DNA of 64,000 nt from Alteripontixanthobacter maritimus (GTDB lineage: Bacteria; Pseudomonadota; Alphaproteobacteria; Sphingomonadales; Sphingomonadaceae), in NCBI RefSeq assembly GCF_003340475.1, contig NZ_QBKA01000002.1, positions 1,621,501-1,685,500 on the forward strand. The letters run 5' to 3'. Position numbers and translations under genes: made by a program. Shown here piece by piece: positions 45,048-53,955 of this stretch. The stretch's first letter is position 1. Each line of letters opens with the position of its first letter. The notes below the pieces were generated by a model. The model ran no database searches, was not told the origin of the DNA, and saw nothing but the letters and a program-made list of their open reading frames with translations.

Positions 45048-46748
45048 TTGCGGCAGCTACAAGGCATGGATGCATCTTTCGTTGCGCTGGAAACGCGCAA
45101 TTCGCCGATGCATATCGGGTCGTTGCTGATCTACAACCCAGCCACCGCACCGGGTGGGTTCGTGCGCTTCAAGGACATTCTCGCCTTTTTCGAGAGCCGG
45201 ATGCAGCTGTCGCGCACCATGCGCCAGCGGCTCGTAAAGGTGCCGTTCGACCTCGATTATCCGTATTGGGTGGAGGATCCGGATTTCGACCTGGAATACC
45301 ACGTTCGCCATATCGCCCTGCCCAAACCCGGCGACTGGCGGCAACTGTGTATTCAGGCCGCCCGCATCTTCGCTCGCCCGCTCGACCTGACGCGCCCACC
45401 GTGGGAATTCACCATTGTCGAGGGGCTGGAGAATATCGAAGGCGTTCCCGAAGGCAGTTTCGCCATGGTGACCAAGGTCCACCATGCTGCGATCGACGGG
45501 ATGAGCGGGGTCGATCTGCTAGAAGCGTTGAATACGCTGGAACCCGACGCGCCGCCACCAGATACGCCGGATACGTGGCAGCCGGAACGCATTCCCGGCG
45601 CGCCCGAATTGCTCGGAAAATCCTATATGAGCGCGCTTACAAACCCTTTCAAACAGTTGGAAGTAGCTGCCAAAGCAGCGCCGGGACTGGCCAAAGCGAT
45701 CAAGGGGCTGGCGACCAAGGACTTCAAGGTCAGCCGCGACATGATCGCGCCGCGCACACGCTTCAACAAGACGCTATCGAGCGCCCGCGTGGTCGAGGGC
45801 CGCAGCGTGCCGCTGGCCGATATCAAGGCGATCCGTATTCTGGCGCAAGACAGCAAGGTCAATGACGTGTTTCTCGCCATCGTCGGTGGGGCGTTACGCA
45901 AATACCTGCTGGCGAAGGACGATCTGCCCGATAGATCCCTGACCGCGATGGCGCCTATTTCAGTGCGCGAGAAGAACGAGAAAGGCGATATGGGCAATCA
46001 GGTCGCCGCCATGGTCGCGCAGCTAGGTACGCATATCGATGATCCGGCAGAACGGCTGGCCTATGTTACATCGAAAACCACGAATTCCAAGGCGATGACA
46101 AACGCGATCGGCGCGCGGAACATGACCGAGATCAGCAAGGTCAGCCCCGCGCTCTACATGGCGCTGGGGGCGCAGCTATATACCCGCCTTGGGCTCGCAA
46201 ATCGCGTCAATCCGCCATTTTCCACCATCGTTACAAACGTGCCCGGCCCGCCCGTGCCGGTCTATTCCACCGGGGCGAAGCTGGAGAGCCATTTCGGGCT
46301 GGTCTGCCTTACCGACGGCATGGGCCTGGGTCATGTCGTGCAAAGCTATTGCGACGAAGCCACCATCAGCTTCACCGCGTGCCGCGATTTGATGCCTGAT
46401 CCGGAATTCTATTCGCAGTGCATTCAAGACAGTTTCGAAGAACTGCGTGACGCGTCTCGTCAGGCAAACGGCAAGACCGCCCAACCCCGTTCAGGTTCGG
46501 CAAAGACCTCGTCCGCTAAAACAAATAAACCAAGCGCGGTTAAACCAAAGAAACCGGCATCGAAAACAGCGAAGAAGGCTGCGGTGCGTACGGCTCCTGC
46601 GAAGAAATCACCACGCAAGACAAACCCGGTAAAGACGGCAACGAAGGCTGCAGCCGGCAAGTCCGCCCTGAAAATTGCCAAGCCGAAGACTGCAAAGCCG
46701 AAAGCTGCCAGGAAATCCGGCGCAGCAGCAAAGAAAGCCACGACATGA
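45048..46748 (+). CDS. Wax ester synthase/diacylglycerol acyltransferase with histone H1-like tail
   Basis: A 566-residue WS/DGAT acyltransferase. The catalytic HHAAIDG is at residues 145-151. Such enzymes make wax esters or triacylglycerol at the membrane or lipid body. The start is TTG at 45048: it gives (M)RQLQGMDASFVALET, the normal family N-terminus, with GGGGAG 8 bases upstream; the ATGs further upstream overlap uvrC. The last ~95 residues (from about 471) are Lys/Ala/Pro/Thr-rich, for example KKPASKTAKKAAVRTAPAKK, resembling histone H1 or AlgP-like tails. The stop overlaps the next gene as ATGA. Confidence 0.93.
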   Translation: MRQLQGMDASFVALETRNSPMHIGSLLIYNPATAPGGFVRFKDILAFFESRMQLSRTMRQRLVKVPFDLDYPYWVEDPDFDLEYHVRHIALPKPGDWRQLCIQAARIFARPLDLTRPPWEFTIVEGLENIEGVPEGSFAMVTKVHHAAIDGMSGVDLLEALNTLEPDAPPPDTPDTWQPERIPGAPELLGKSYMSALTNPFKQLEVAAKAAPGLAKAIKGLATKDFKVSRDMIAPRTRFNKTLSSARVVEGRSVPLADIKAIRILAQDSKVNDVFLAIVGGALRKYLLAKDDLPDRSLTAMAPISVREKNEKGDMGNQVAAMVAQLGTHIDDPAERLAYVTSKTTNSKAMTNAIGARNMTEISKVSPALYMALGAQLYTRLGLANRVNPPFSTIVTNVPGPPVPVYSTGAKLESHFGLVCLTDGMGLGHVVQSYCDEATISFTACRDLMPDPEFYSQCIQDSFEELRDASRQANGKTAQPRSGSAKTSSAKTNKPSAVKPKKPASKTAKKAAVRTAPAKKSPRKTNPVKTATKAAAGKSALKIAKPKTAKPKAARKSGAAAKKATT

Positions 46749-47578
46749 CCAATGCGACTACCGCGCCTGGGACCGGGCAGCCGTCCACGCAAACTACGGC
46801 CAAATATCCGCCGAATGTCGGGGCGCGTCCACCCAGCCGCTTGCTGGCGCTGACCGAACCGCACCGGGCGATGGCGGAATATGCATCGTTTCTGGCGCTG
46901 CGCCCTGCGCTGAACCTTTTGCCCCGGGGTGACGGGCACGGCGTGCTGGTCCTTCCCGGGTTCATGGCGGGTGACGGTTCGACCCGTCCCATGCGCAGAT
47001 TACTCACACGGCTCGGCTACGATGTGGAAGGCTGGAAACTTGGCCGCAATGTCCGTGTGGACAACGCGCGAGTGGAGGCGATGGGCAAATGCGTGACCGA
47101 GCTGCACAAGCGCACCGGACAGAAAGTATCGATTGTCGGTTGGAGCCTGGGCGGTGTCTTTGCCCGCGAACTGGCCAAAATCATGCCCGAAAAGGTGCGT
47201 CAGGTCATTTCGCTCGGCAGCCCGATCAGCGACGATCGCGGTCACACCAACGCCGCGCGGCTGTTCGAATGGTTGAATGGCGAAAAGCCCGAACCGATGC
47301 AGCAGGGAAACTTCCAGCAATTGGCTGAGGCCCCGCCGGTTCCCACCACCTCGATCCTGACCAAGGGTGACGGCGTGGTCCACTGGCGCGGATCGGTGCA
47401 GAAACCGACCGATAACACCGAAAATATCGAGGTAATCGCCAGCCATATCGGCCTGGGCGTGAACCCGTCGGTGATGTACGCAATCGCAGATCGCCTCTCG
47501 CAGGTGGAAGGCGAATGGAGCGAATTCAGGCCTTCCGGGTTGGCACGGATGTTTTATCCGCGCTCTCGCTTGCATTAA
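46745..47578 (+). CDS. Alpha/beta hydrolase, lipase-like
   Basis: A 277-residue hydrolase. VSIVGWSLGGVFARELA is the nucleophile elbow (GWSLGG), and ASHIGLGVNPSVMYAIADRL the His region. It starts with ATG overlapping the WS/DGAT stop by 4 bases, so it is likely made with it and may act on acylglycerols or wax esters. The substrate is inferred from the neighbour. Confidence 0.88.
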   Translation: MTNATTAPGTGQPSTQTTAKYPPNVGARPPSRLLALTEPHRAMAEYASFLALRPALNLLPRGDGHGVLVLPGFMAGDGSTRPMRRLLTRLGYDVEGWKLGRNVRVDNARVEAMGKCVTELHKRTGQKVSIVGWSLGGVFARELAKIMPEKVRQVISLGSPISDDRGHTNAARLFEWLNGEKPEPMQQGNFQQLAEAPPVPTTSILTKGDGVVHWRGSVQKPTDNTENIEVIASHIGLGVNPSVMYAIADRLSQVEGEWSEFRPSGLARMFYPRSRLH

Positions 47579-47613
47579 AATATCGACTAACGGCTCGGTG
47601 ATTTGCGCGGTTT

Positions 47614-50600
47614 TTAGAACATCTTGCGCAGATCGAACGATACTACGCGGCCGACCGGATCGATCAGGTCGGGCTGGTAGGCTAGCGGCACAAGGCCGTC
47701 ACCATCGGTAACCTTGCGGCGACTGTCGAAGATATTGGAAACACTGAACGAAACACGCGTCCCCTTGAAGATACCCGGCTCCGGGCCGGTCAACCAAGTC
47801 TGCTGGGACAGGTCGATAAATGCACGGGCAGATACACTTGCCAATCCGTCGAAGGTAAGCTCGTCAACCTCGTACCCGCTGTCGTAATTTGCGTTCAATC
47901 TCACGCCGATGCCGTCGGTAAAAAACCCACCATTGAACTGCACCGTGTGCTTCGCCACTCCGCCACCACCCAGAGCGTCCCCGTCCAACAGATCGAGCCT
48001 GGGCCCGGCATCCGCGACAAGCGCATCGTTTCGCAATTCGAGCGAGTAATAGACGGAGGCATTCCAGCGCCCCGGCCCACCGCGCCGCATGCCGCCCCCA
48101 CCGCCGCGACGTTGGCTGCGTGATTGACCGACTTGCTGGCCTTTTTGTTCGCTGCTCTGCTGTTCGGTTTTCGCGTGACCATCGGCCGGTTTTGCCGCGT
48201 CGCTGCCTGTCGCAGGAGGCTGTGGCGAACGGCCTTCCATCCGTCTCGCCATACGCGCGCTGGCTTCGTCGCTGCATAGCCTCGCCTGCAGCCGTCCGAC
48301 CCGTTCCGGATCGACCTGCCCGTTATCGCCGCGCAGGCGCTCGAGCATTTGCGGAGGCAGCCGCAACACGGCCTCGCCATCACTTGCGCCATTCCCGCCC
48401 GAACCCGCTTCGGTATTGTCCCGGTTTAATTTCGCAGCGAGAGCGGCTGGCTCCATCGCGCAAACCTGCTGGCGTAAGGCGGCAAAACGATCCGGATCGA
48501 AAGGCATACCCCCCCTACGATTGCCGGCGCGCGCGCCATCGGCCCCATCATCGCGGGGGGAAGCTGTCGGACGGGCGGTCGTCGGTGCGCTTTGCGATGA
48601 ATTGCTTTCGCTGCCGGTAGTCTGGCCATCCGTATCGGCTTGCCCACCTCGTGCACCACCTGGTCGCCCTCCACCGGGCGGTCGGCCCCCTCCGCTACCG
48701 CTGTCGTCTATCCGGCCGAACAGGTTCACCCCGAAACGCAGCCGCTCGCTATCCCGGCGGGCGAAAGTGACCGAGCGGCGATCCACGGCCAGCAGGCGGC
48801 CGGTCAGGTCGTCGCGCGTTACCCGGTCGGGAAAGGCCGCCTCGATAGTCGGCGTCAGCAGCGGGAACCCTTCCACCGTGTCACGCGAACTGTTGGCAAA
48901 ATATTCCACGCTCAGCGATGTCCGGTCGAACCAGTCCAGTTGCAACGTCGCGCCCAGCTTCCAGTCTTTCTGTGTTTCCGCGCGAAGATCGGGGTTGCCG
49001 CCGGTGATTATGGTAGCGAGAGTGTTCGCTCCGGTGGCGAAATCGAAAACCGGGACATTGAACGTTTCGACGACCGGACTGCCCAGTACGGAAAGCCCCG
49101 GCGCTGCTTCGGCCACAATGCGCGTCGCGCTCAACGTCAACTTGTCGACCGGCTGCCAAGTCAGGCCGATATTGTAGTCCGTCAGCGTGCCGAAATCACT
49201 GAGCTCGTTGATCCCGGCACCCAATGAAAGGGTCAGGTCACCCAACCCCGCCAGTACGTCCTCGCGCCGGCTGGTGAGAGGAGCGACGAGCGAGACACCG
49301 CCCGACAGATCGCCACGTGAAAGGTCCGTTGGCGGACCGCCAAAGCGCGTATCCACGCTTTCGATGCTGGTATAGGAATATCCCGCATCGAAATTCGTAC
49401 GGAGCTCTCCTGCGGGCAGGAACAACGGACGGCCGCGCGCGGTCAGCTTGGTGGAAATTGCGTCGGCCTGACTACGCGCCGTGTCGAACCCTGCATCCGG
49501 TACGGTTGGCAGGACGCCGTCTGGCGCGAGTGCTCCTGCGTCGACTGCGTCCTGCAGCGTGTTGCCCGGCCGCCTGCGGTCGATCTCGGTCTGCCCATCG
49601 GTGCGGCTGGCATTGAAGGTGGCGGCCATATCCCAGAAACCCAGCCGTTTGTTCAGCGCGCTGCCCAGCGTATAGGTCGTACTTTCGCTGCGCCGCTCCA
49701 GCGGGTTGTCGTCCAGCACGCGGATAGTCCCATTTCCCGCTGCATCCCGCAGGATCACTGTATCGAGGCCCGAAAGGCTGGTCGTTTCCGTCCGGTCGAG
49801 CCCGGCAGACAGTGTCAGCTGTCCACCTGCACCGCCGCCCAGACCGATCGAATAGGTCGCGTCGAGTTCGCCATTGTCGCTGCGGGAGGCAAGGCTGCGA
49901 AACGGGGCGGGATCGGGATCGGTGGCGACGTCGGACACGCTGCCTGCGGTCTGGATAATGTCGCGCTCGTTTTCGGTCAGCAGGCTGCTGCCATTATATT
50001 CTGCGGCAATATTCATGCGGCGCGGTCCGTCGATCGTCAGCAGCGACGCTTCTACTTCGGAAGACAGCCGCCCCCCGGCGGTGGGGGTGGACAGGCCGAG
50101 TTCCAGTTCACGACTGGCGAAATTATCCTTCAGGATGAAATTCAATACGCGTTGGTCGGGCGAAAAACCGTATTCCAGCGCCACTTCCTCGGGCAGGACC
50201 TGTACCGTCTTGATGGCTTCAGGCGGATAGCGGCGGAATTCGCGAAAACTGGATATGCGTTGGCCGTTGATCAGGAAGATCGGCCTGCCGCCCCCGCGCC
50301 CGCGCCCCGAGCCTGTTTGCGCAGAAAGCTGACCCACCAGATCGGCAATGGAATTCGCCCCGTAGGAAGCGATTTCCGCCTCATCCAGCTCGATGATGGG
50401 GGCCTGTTCTGTCTCGACCGAGCCGAAGAAACGCTCTGCCGTGACGACAATCTCGTTATCGTCTGCCGGAGGGCCGGGATCGGCAGGCGCTTCTGCGGGC
50501 ACATCGGGTGCGCCATCGGTCTGCGCATGAGCAGGAGCAGCCGCAACGACCGAAGCCGCGCAGAGCGCAAAGCTGGAAACTATTCCGAAAGCTGATGTGA

Positions 50601-50628
50601 AGACGGTCGGCCGATATTCGAGGCGCAC
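47614..50628 (-). CDS. TonB-dependent receptor with large low-complexity insertion
   Basis: A 1004-residue outer-membrane receptor. A signal peptide (ending AAAPAHAQ near residue 36) precedes a plug domain with ADLVGQLSAQTGSGRGRGGG and LINGQRISSFREFRRYPPEA. A beta-barrel follows and ends VVSFDLRKMF with the terminal Phe. About residues 636-856 form an insertion rich in Gly, Arg, Pro, Ser and Gln, containing two related helical segments with one Cys each. The start is GTG at 50626-50628. The substrate is unknown. Confidence 0.9.
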   Translation of the reverse strand: MRLEYRPTVFTSAFGIVSSFALCAASVVAAAPAHAQTDGAPDVPAEAPADPGPPADDNEIVVTAERFFGSVETEQAPIIELDEAEIASYGANSIADLVGQLSAQTGSGRGRGGGRPIFLINGQRISSFREFRRYPPEAIKTVQVLPEEVALEYGFSPDQRVLNFILKDNFASRELELGLSTPTAGGRLSSEVEASLLTIDGPRRMNIAAEYNGSSLLTENERDIIQTAGSVSDVATDPDPAPFRSLASRSDNGELDATYSIGLGGGAGGQLTLSAGLDRTETTSLSGLDTVILRDAAGNGTIRVLDDNPLERRSESTTYTLGSALNKRLGFWDMAATFNASRTDGQTEIDRRRPGNTLQDAVDAGALAPDGVLPTVPDAGFDTARSQADAISTKLTARGRPLFLPAGELRTNFDAGYSYTSIESVDTRFGGPPTDLSRGDLSGGVSLVAPLTSRREDVLAGLGDLTLSLGAGINELSDFGTLTDYNIGLTWQPVDKLTLSATRIVAEAAPGLSVLGSPVVETFNVPVFDFATGANTLATIITGGNPDLRAETQKDWKLGATLQLDWFDRTSLSVEYFANSSRDTVEGFPLLTPTIEAAFPDRVTRDDLTGRLLAVDRRSVTFARRDSERLRFGVNLFGRIDDSGSGGGRPPGGGRPGGARGGQADTDGQTTGSESNSSQSAPTTARPTASPRDDGADGARAGNRRGGMPFDPDRFAALRQQVCAMEPAALAAKLNRDNTEAGSGGNGASDGEAVLRLPPQMLERLRGDNGQVDPERVGRLQARLCSDEASARMARRMEGRSPQPPATGSDAAKPADGHAKTEQQSSEQKGQQVGQSRSQRRGGGGGMRRGGPGRWNASVYYSLELRNDALVADAGPRLDLLDGDALGGGGVAKHTVQFNGGFFTDGIGVRLNANYDSGYEVDELTFDGLASVSARAFIDLSQQTWLTGPEPGIFKGTRVSFSVSNIFDSRRKVTDGDGLVPLAYQPDLIDPVGRVVSFDLRKMF

Positions 50629-50869
50629 AGTTAGCTTATCCTTGCTTCAACCGCCCCGAAACCCTCCTGCCGCATGGCTGGACGGTGGACAACAATGCAT
50701 TGGTAACGTTCGGTCGCAGAAATAAGCACTTGGGGCGATGAATGGCCGATGATTGCAGCAAATTGATCGACCAGCGGCTATTTCCTTCCCTTTTGCACGA
50801 TGCGGGGGTATGCGGCGCGCCACGGCCCCGTATCCGGGTCCCAGTAGAATATGGAATAGACAAGAGCTT

Positions 50870-51127
50870 ATGGCAAAAGAAGAACTCCTCGAAATGCGCG
50901 GCAAGGTGGTGGAATTGCTGCCCAATGCGATGTTCCGGGTAGAGCTTGAAAATGGCCATGAAGTGCTCGGCCATACCGCTGGCAAGATGCGCAAAAACCG
51001 TATCCGCGTGCTGGTGGGTGACGAGGTGCTGTGCGAACTGACACCTTATGACCTGACCAAGGCGCGCATTACCTACCGCTTCATGCCGGGTCGCGGTGGG
51101 CCGGGACAGGGTCCGGGCCCTGCATAA
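50870..51127 (+). CDS. infA: Translation initiation factor IF-1
   Basis: An 85-residue S1/OB-fold protein. [20 protein letters not shown] and [16 protein letters not shown] are IF-1 hallmarks. It is longer than the usual 72 residues: after RITYRF comes a Gly/Pro-rich tail [14 protein letters not shown]. The ATG at 50870 is clear. Upstream 241 bases to the receptor gene contain no gene I can support. It precedes maf by 6 bases. Confidence 0.97.
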   Translation: MAKEELLEMRGKVVELLPNAMFRVELENGHEVLGHTAGKMRKNRIRVLVGDEVLCELTPYDLTKARITYRFMPGRGGPGQGPGPA

Positions 51128-51133
51128 AAGGGC

Positions 51134-51733
51134 GTGACTGCGCCTGCGGTAATTCCCGAACTGGTGCTGGCTTCGGCCAGTCCGCGCCGCCGTGATCTGC
51201 TTGGCCGGTTGGGAATCGAACCTGGCAGCATTGCCCCAGCCGATATCGACGAGACCCCCAAGCCAAGCGAGCTGCCACGCGACTATGCGCGGCGTATGGC
51301 GGCGGAGAAGGCTGTGGCCGCTGCGGCAAGTAACGACGCGGCCAGCGCGCACATCCTTGCGGGTGATACCGTGGTGGCCGTCGGTCGCCGCATTCTACCC
51401 AAGGCAGAAGATGAGGCTACTGCGCGCCGCTGCCTGGACCTGCTTTCGGGCCGGCGGCATACCGTATTCAGCGCCATCGCATTGCGCGCGCCTGATGGAA
51501 GCTTGCGCGAAAAGATGAGCGAGACTGCGGTCAAGTTCAAGCGCCTTTCGGACCAGGAAATGCGCGATTATCTCGCATCCGGCGAATGGCACGGCAAGGC
51601 GGGTGGCTACGCTATCCAAGGTGCAGCCGAGGGGCTGATCGGTTGGATCCAGGGTAGCCATTCCGGTGTAGTGGGAATGCCGCTTTACGAAACAAGGCTG
51701 CTGCTTAAGGCGGCGGGTTTCAAGCTTGGCTGA
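51134..51733 (+). CDS. maf: Maf-like nucleotide pyrophosphatase
   Basis: A 199-residue Maf protein. LVLASASPRRRDLLGRLGI and LAGDTVVAVGRRIL are family motifs with catalytic Asp/Lys residues, and HGKAGGYAIQGAAEGLIGWI the C-terminal signature. Such enzymes hydrolyse dTTP/UTP or modified nucleotides. The start is GTG at 51134, six bases after infA. It likely forms an infA-maf-rne-yacG unit. Confidence 0.95.
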   Translation: MTAPAVIPELVLASASPRRRDLLGRLGIEPGSIAPADIDETPKPSELPRDYARRMAAEKAVAAAASNDAASAHILAGDTVVAVGRRILPKAEDEATARRCLDLLSGRRHTVFSAIALRAPDGSLREKMSETAVKFKRLSDQEMRDYLASGEWHGKAGGYAIQGAAEGLIGWIQGSHSGVVGMPLYETRLLLKAAGFKLG

Positions 51734-51737
51734 CGAA

Positions 51738-52700
51738 ATGTCCGATGGCTGGCTGGTCGAAGAAGGCATTGCCGAACATCGCGCCGTCCGGCTCGAGAAC
51801 GGACACATGGTCGCAGCGAGGCTGGAATGGCCCGGCAGGCTGGTGGCGGGCGAGATCGCAGATGCCATTCTTCTCAGTCGGACCTCGAGCAGCGCGCGCG
51901 GCACAGCACGCTTTGCCAGCGGCGAAGAGGCTTTGGTCGATCGGCTGCCTTCCTCGATAAGCGAAGGTGCGGCGCTCAGGCTGGAAGTCACCCGCGCGGC
52001 TTTGGGCGAACGCGGGCGACTGAAACGCGCGCAGGCACGGCCCAGCGAAGCCGCTATCCGCCCCGCCCCTACGCTTACCGAACGGTTGGGTAATGACGCC
52101 CGTATCGTGCGGCGCTTCCCTGACGTAGTGGATTGGGAGGACGTGTTTGCGGCCGCCTGGTCGGGTCAGATCGATTACGCCGGCGGTGCGCTGCTATTGG
52201 CGGACACCCCGGCCATGACATTGATCGATGTCGATGGCACCGCACGGGCCGCGGTGGTGGAAGTGGCGAAAGCGTTGCGCCTGCTGGATATTGGCGGTTC
52301 CATCGGGATCGACTTCCCCACCATGACCGAGAAAGCTGTCCGCAAGGCGCTCGACGCATCGTTGGAAAGCGCGCTGGCCGGATGGTCGCACGAACGAACC
52401 GCCATGAACGGGTTCGGTTTCGTGCAGTTGGTCGCGCGGCTGGAAGGTCCGTCCATTTTCCAGCGTGTCACTCGCTCCCGCACCGGCGCGGCGGCCCGTA
52501 TCCTGTTGCGCCGGGCGGAACGGACGGAGGGGCCGGGCACTTTGCTGCTGACCTGCCACCCGGCGCTGAAGGCGAAGCTGCGTCCCGAATGGCTGGCGGA
52601 ACTGGCGCGGCGCACCGGCCGTTCGGCGGACGCGGTCGAGTTGGTCTTCGAACCAACCCTTGCGCTGGAGGCGGGGCACGCCCAGATTGTGACGCGATGA
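51738..52700 (+). CDS. Short RNase E/G-family ribonuclease
   Basis: A 320-residue relative of the RNase E/G catalytic core. TLIDVDGTA and LDIGGSIGIDFPTM retain both catalytic Asp positions (equivalent to D303 and D346 of E. coli RNase E). It lacks the S1 domain and the zinc-link cysteines. It starts at the ATG at 51738 (MSDGWLVEE); a TTG at 51726 would overlap maf. It sits between maf and yacG, the usual place of this short ribonuclease in alphaproteobacteria. Confidence 0.85.
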   Translation: MSDGWLVEEGIAEHRAVRLENGHMVAARLEWPGRLVAGEIADAILLSRTSSSARGTARFASGEEALVDRLPSSISEGAALRLEVTRAALGERGRLKRAQARPSEAAIRPAPTLTERLGNDARIVRRFPDVVDWEDVFAAAWSGQIDYAGGALLLADTPAMTLIDVDGTARAAVVEVAKALRLLDIGGSIGIDFPTMTEKAVRKALDASLESALAGWSHERTAMNGFGFVQLVARLEGPSIFQRVTRSRTGAAARILLRRAERTEGPGTLLLTCHPALKAKLRPEWLAELARRTGRSADAVELVFEPTLALEAGHAQIVTR

Positions 52701-52903
52701 CAACTTCAACCGCCCGGTCCAAACCCTGCCCTATCTGCAAGAAACCGCGCGCGGCTGAGTTCCATCCCTTCTGTTCCCAGCGCTGCCGTGACCGTGATTT
52801 GGCGCGGTGGTTCGGCGATGGTTACGCGGTCCCTGGCCGCCCTGCGCTGCCCGATGAAATCGCCGCGGAAATAACGCCCTCGCCGGATGACGACACCCCC
52901 TGA
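52697..52903 (+). CDS. yacG: DNA gyrase inhibitor YacG
   Basis: A 68-residue zinc protein. CPICKKPRAAEF then FCSQRCRDRDLARWF gives the four-Cys YacG pattern. The E. coli homologue inhibits gyrase. It overlaps the ribonuclease stop by 4 bases and is followed by tRNA-Phe. Confidence 0.93.
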   Translation: MTTSTARSKPCPICKKPRAAEFHPFCSQRCRDRDLARWFGDGYAVPGRPALPDEIAAEITPSPDDDTP

Positions 52904-52994
52904 TTTCCCCTTGCCAAAGCCGCGCCCGCCAGCCATAGGCGCGCTTCCCACCCGCTGGCTGCATCGCGGCCCGGGCGGTTTGGTGAAAAGTGAT

Positions 52995-53069
52995 GCCTGA
53001 GTAGCTCAGGGGTAGAGCAGACGACTGAAAATCGTCGTGTCGGTGGTTCAAATCCGCCCTCGGGCACCA
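52995..53069 (+). tRNA. tRNA-Phe (GAA)
   Basis: A 75-base cloverleaf: acceptor GCCTGAG pairs with CTCGGGC; D stem GCTC/GAGC; anticodon stem GACGA/TCGTC around loop CTGAAAA with anticodon GAA; T stem GGTGG/CCGCC around TTCAAAT; then A and an encoded CCA at 53067-53069. The acceptor has one G-T pair. It follows yacG by 91 bases. Confidence 0.97.
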
Positions 53070-53097
53070 CTTTCCCACCCATTCTCAAACAATCGCA

Positions 53098-53901
53098 TTA
53101 GCTCGAATAAGGCTTCACGCCTTCAGGTTGCGGCAGGAACGGTGCCGTAAGGCTCGTCGCTAGCGCGAGATCTTCCAGCGCATCCTCATCCTCCACCCCA
53201 ATGTCGATGACGCGCGGGTCGGATTTAGTACGGAATGTGCCGTGTAAACGGTCCCAGAAGCTCAGCCCGCTGGTGAAATTCGCGTTCTGCTCCTCCGCTA
53301 CTTTGGAATGGTGTATGCCGTGCATCCGGGGTGTGGTCAGGACGAGCGACAGGCGGCGGTCCCATTCCTGGGGAAGCCGCAGATTGCTATGGTGGAACAG
53401 GATCGATGCGTTGAAAAAATTACGCCAGTAACGCAGCGTCTTCGGGCTTGCCCCACTAAGCCGCACCTGCACCAGCCGCCATGGGAGCGACACCAACATA
53501 TCGGCGGGATGAAAGCGGACAGCAGTGCTCGCGTCCATGTCGGGATCGATGTGGTGGACGCGGTGAAAACGGTACAGGAACGGCACCCGGTGCGTGGCCA
53601 CGTGCCAGAGGTAGAATCCATAATCCATCGCCGCTGCCCCGGCCAACAGACGCAGCGAACGCGGAAACCATTGTGCAAACCCGCGCCGGTTCACAAGATT
53701 TCCGGCCGCCACCCGGTTCGCCAGCGGAACCTCCGCCATCGCGACCACAGCCGCGCACCCCGCCCCCAAGGCGAGATTGCGTACGGTGCGCCGTTTCTCG
53801 TCATGTTCCTGTTCACGCAGTGGTCTGCGACGTTCGAGCACCGCGATTGCCCCTACGAACGCGGCGGCACAGACGGCAAAGATCATCGAGTTCCGGTTCA
53901 T
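53098..53901 (-). CDS. Fatty acid hydroxylase/sterol desaturase family membrane protein
   Basis: A 267-residue membrane enzyme. The diiron His boxes are present: HVATHR, HRVHHID and HGIHHSK. It has an N-terminal helix and several further hydrophobic segments. Members hydroxylate or desaturate lipids or carotenoids. The ATG at 53899-53901 (MNRNSMIF) is used; a longer frame overlaps the next gene. It diverges from the TIGR04282 gene, the first of the arsenic-related region. Confidence 0.9.
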   Translation of the reverse strand: MNRNSMIFAVCAAAFVGAIAVLERRRPLREQEHDEKRRTVRNLALGAGCAAVVAMAEVPLANRVAAGNLVNRRGFAQWFPRSLRLLAGAAAMDYGFYLWHVATHRVPFLYRFHRVHHIDPDMDASTAVRFHPADMLVSLPWRLVQVRLSGASPKTLRYWRNFFNASILFHHSNLRLPQEWDRRLSLVLTTPRMHGIHHSKVAEEQNANFTSGLSFWDRLHGTFRTKSDPRVIDIGVEDEDALEDLALATSLTAPFLPQPEGVKPYSS

Positions 53902-53955
53902 GCCAATCGTAATGCCCCATGGCCCGCGGCGCTCCAAGGCGCTATCGCGCGTTCC

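Noticed and set aside
50641-50869. Possible gene in the gap between the receptor and infA
   Set aside because: The short open frames there are arginine/proline-rich shadows without ribosome binding sites; I see no gene or RNA in it.
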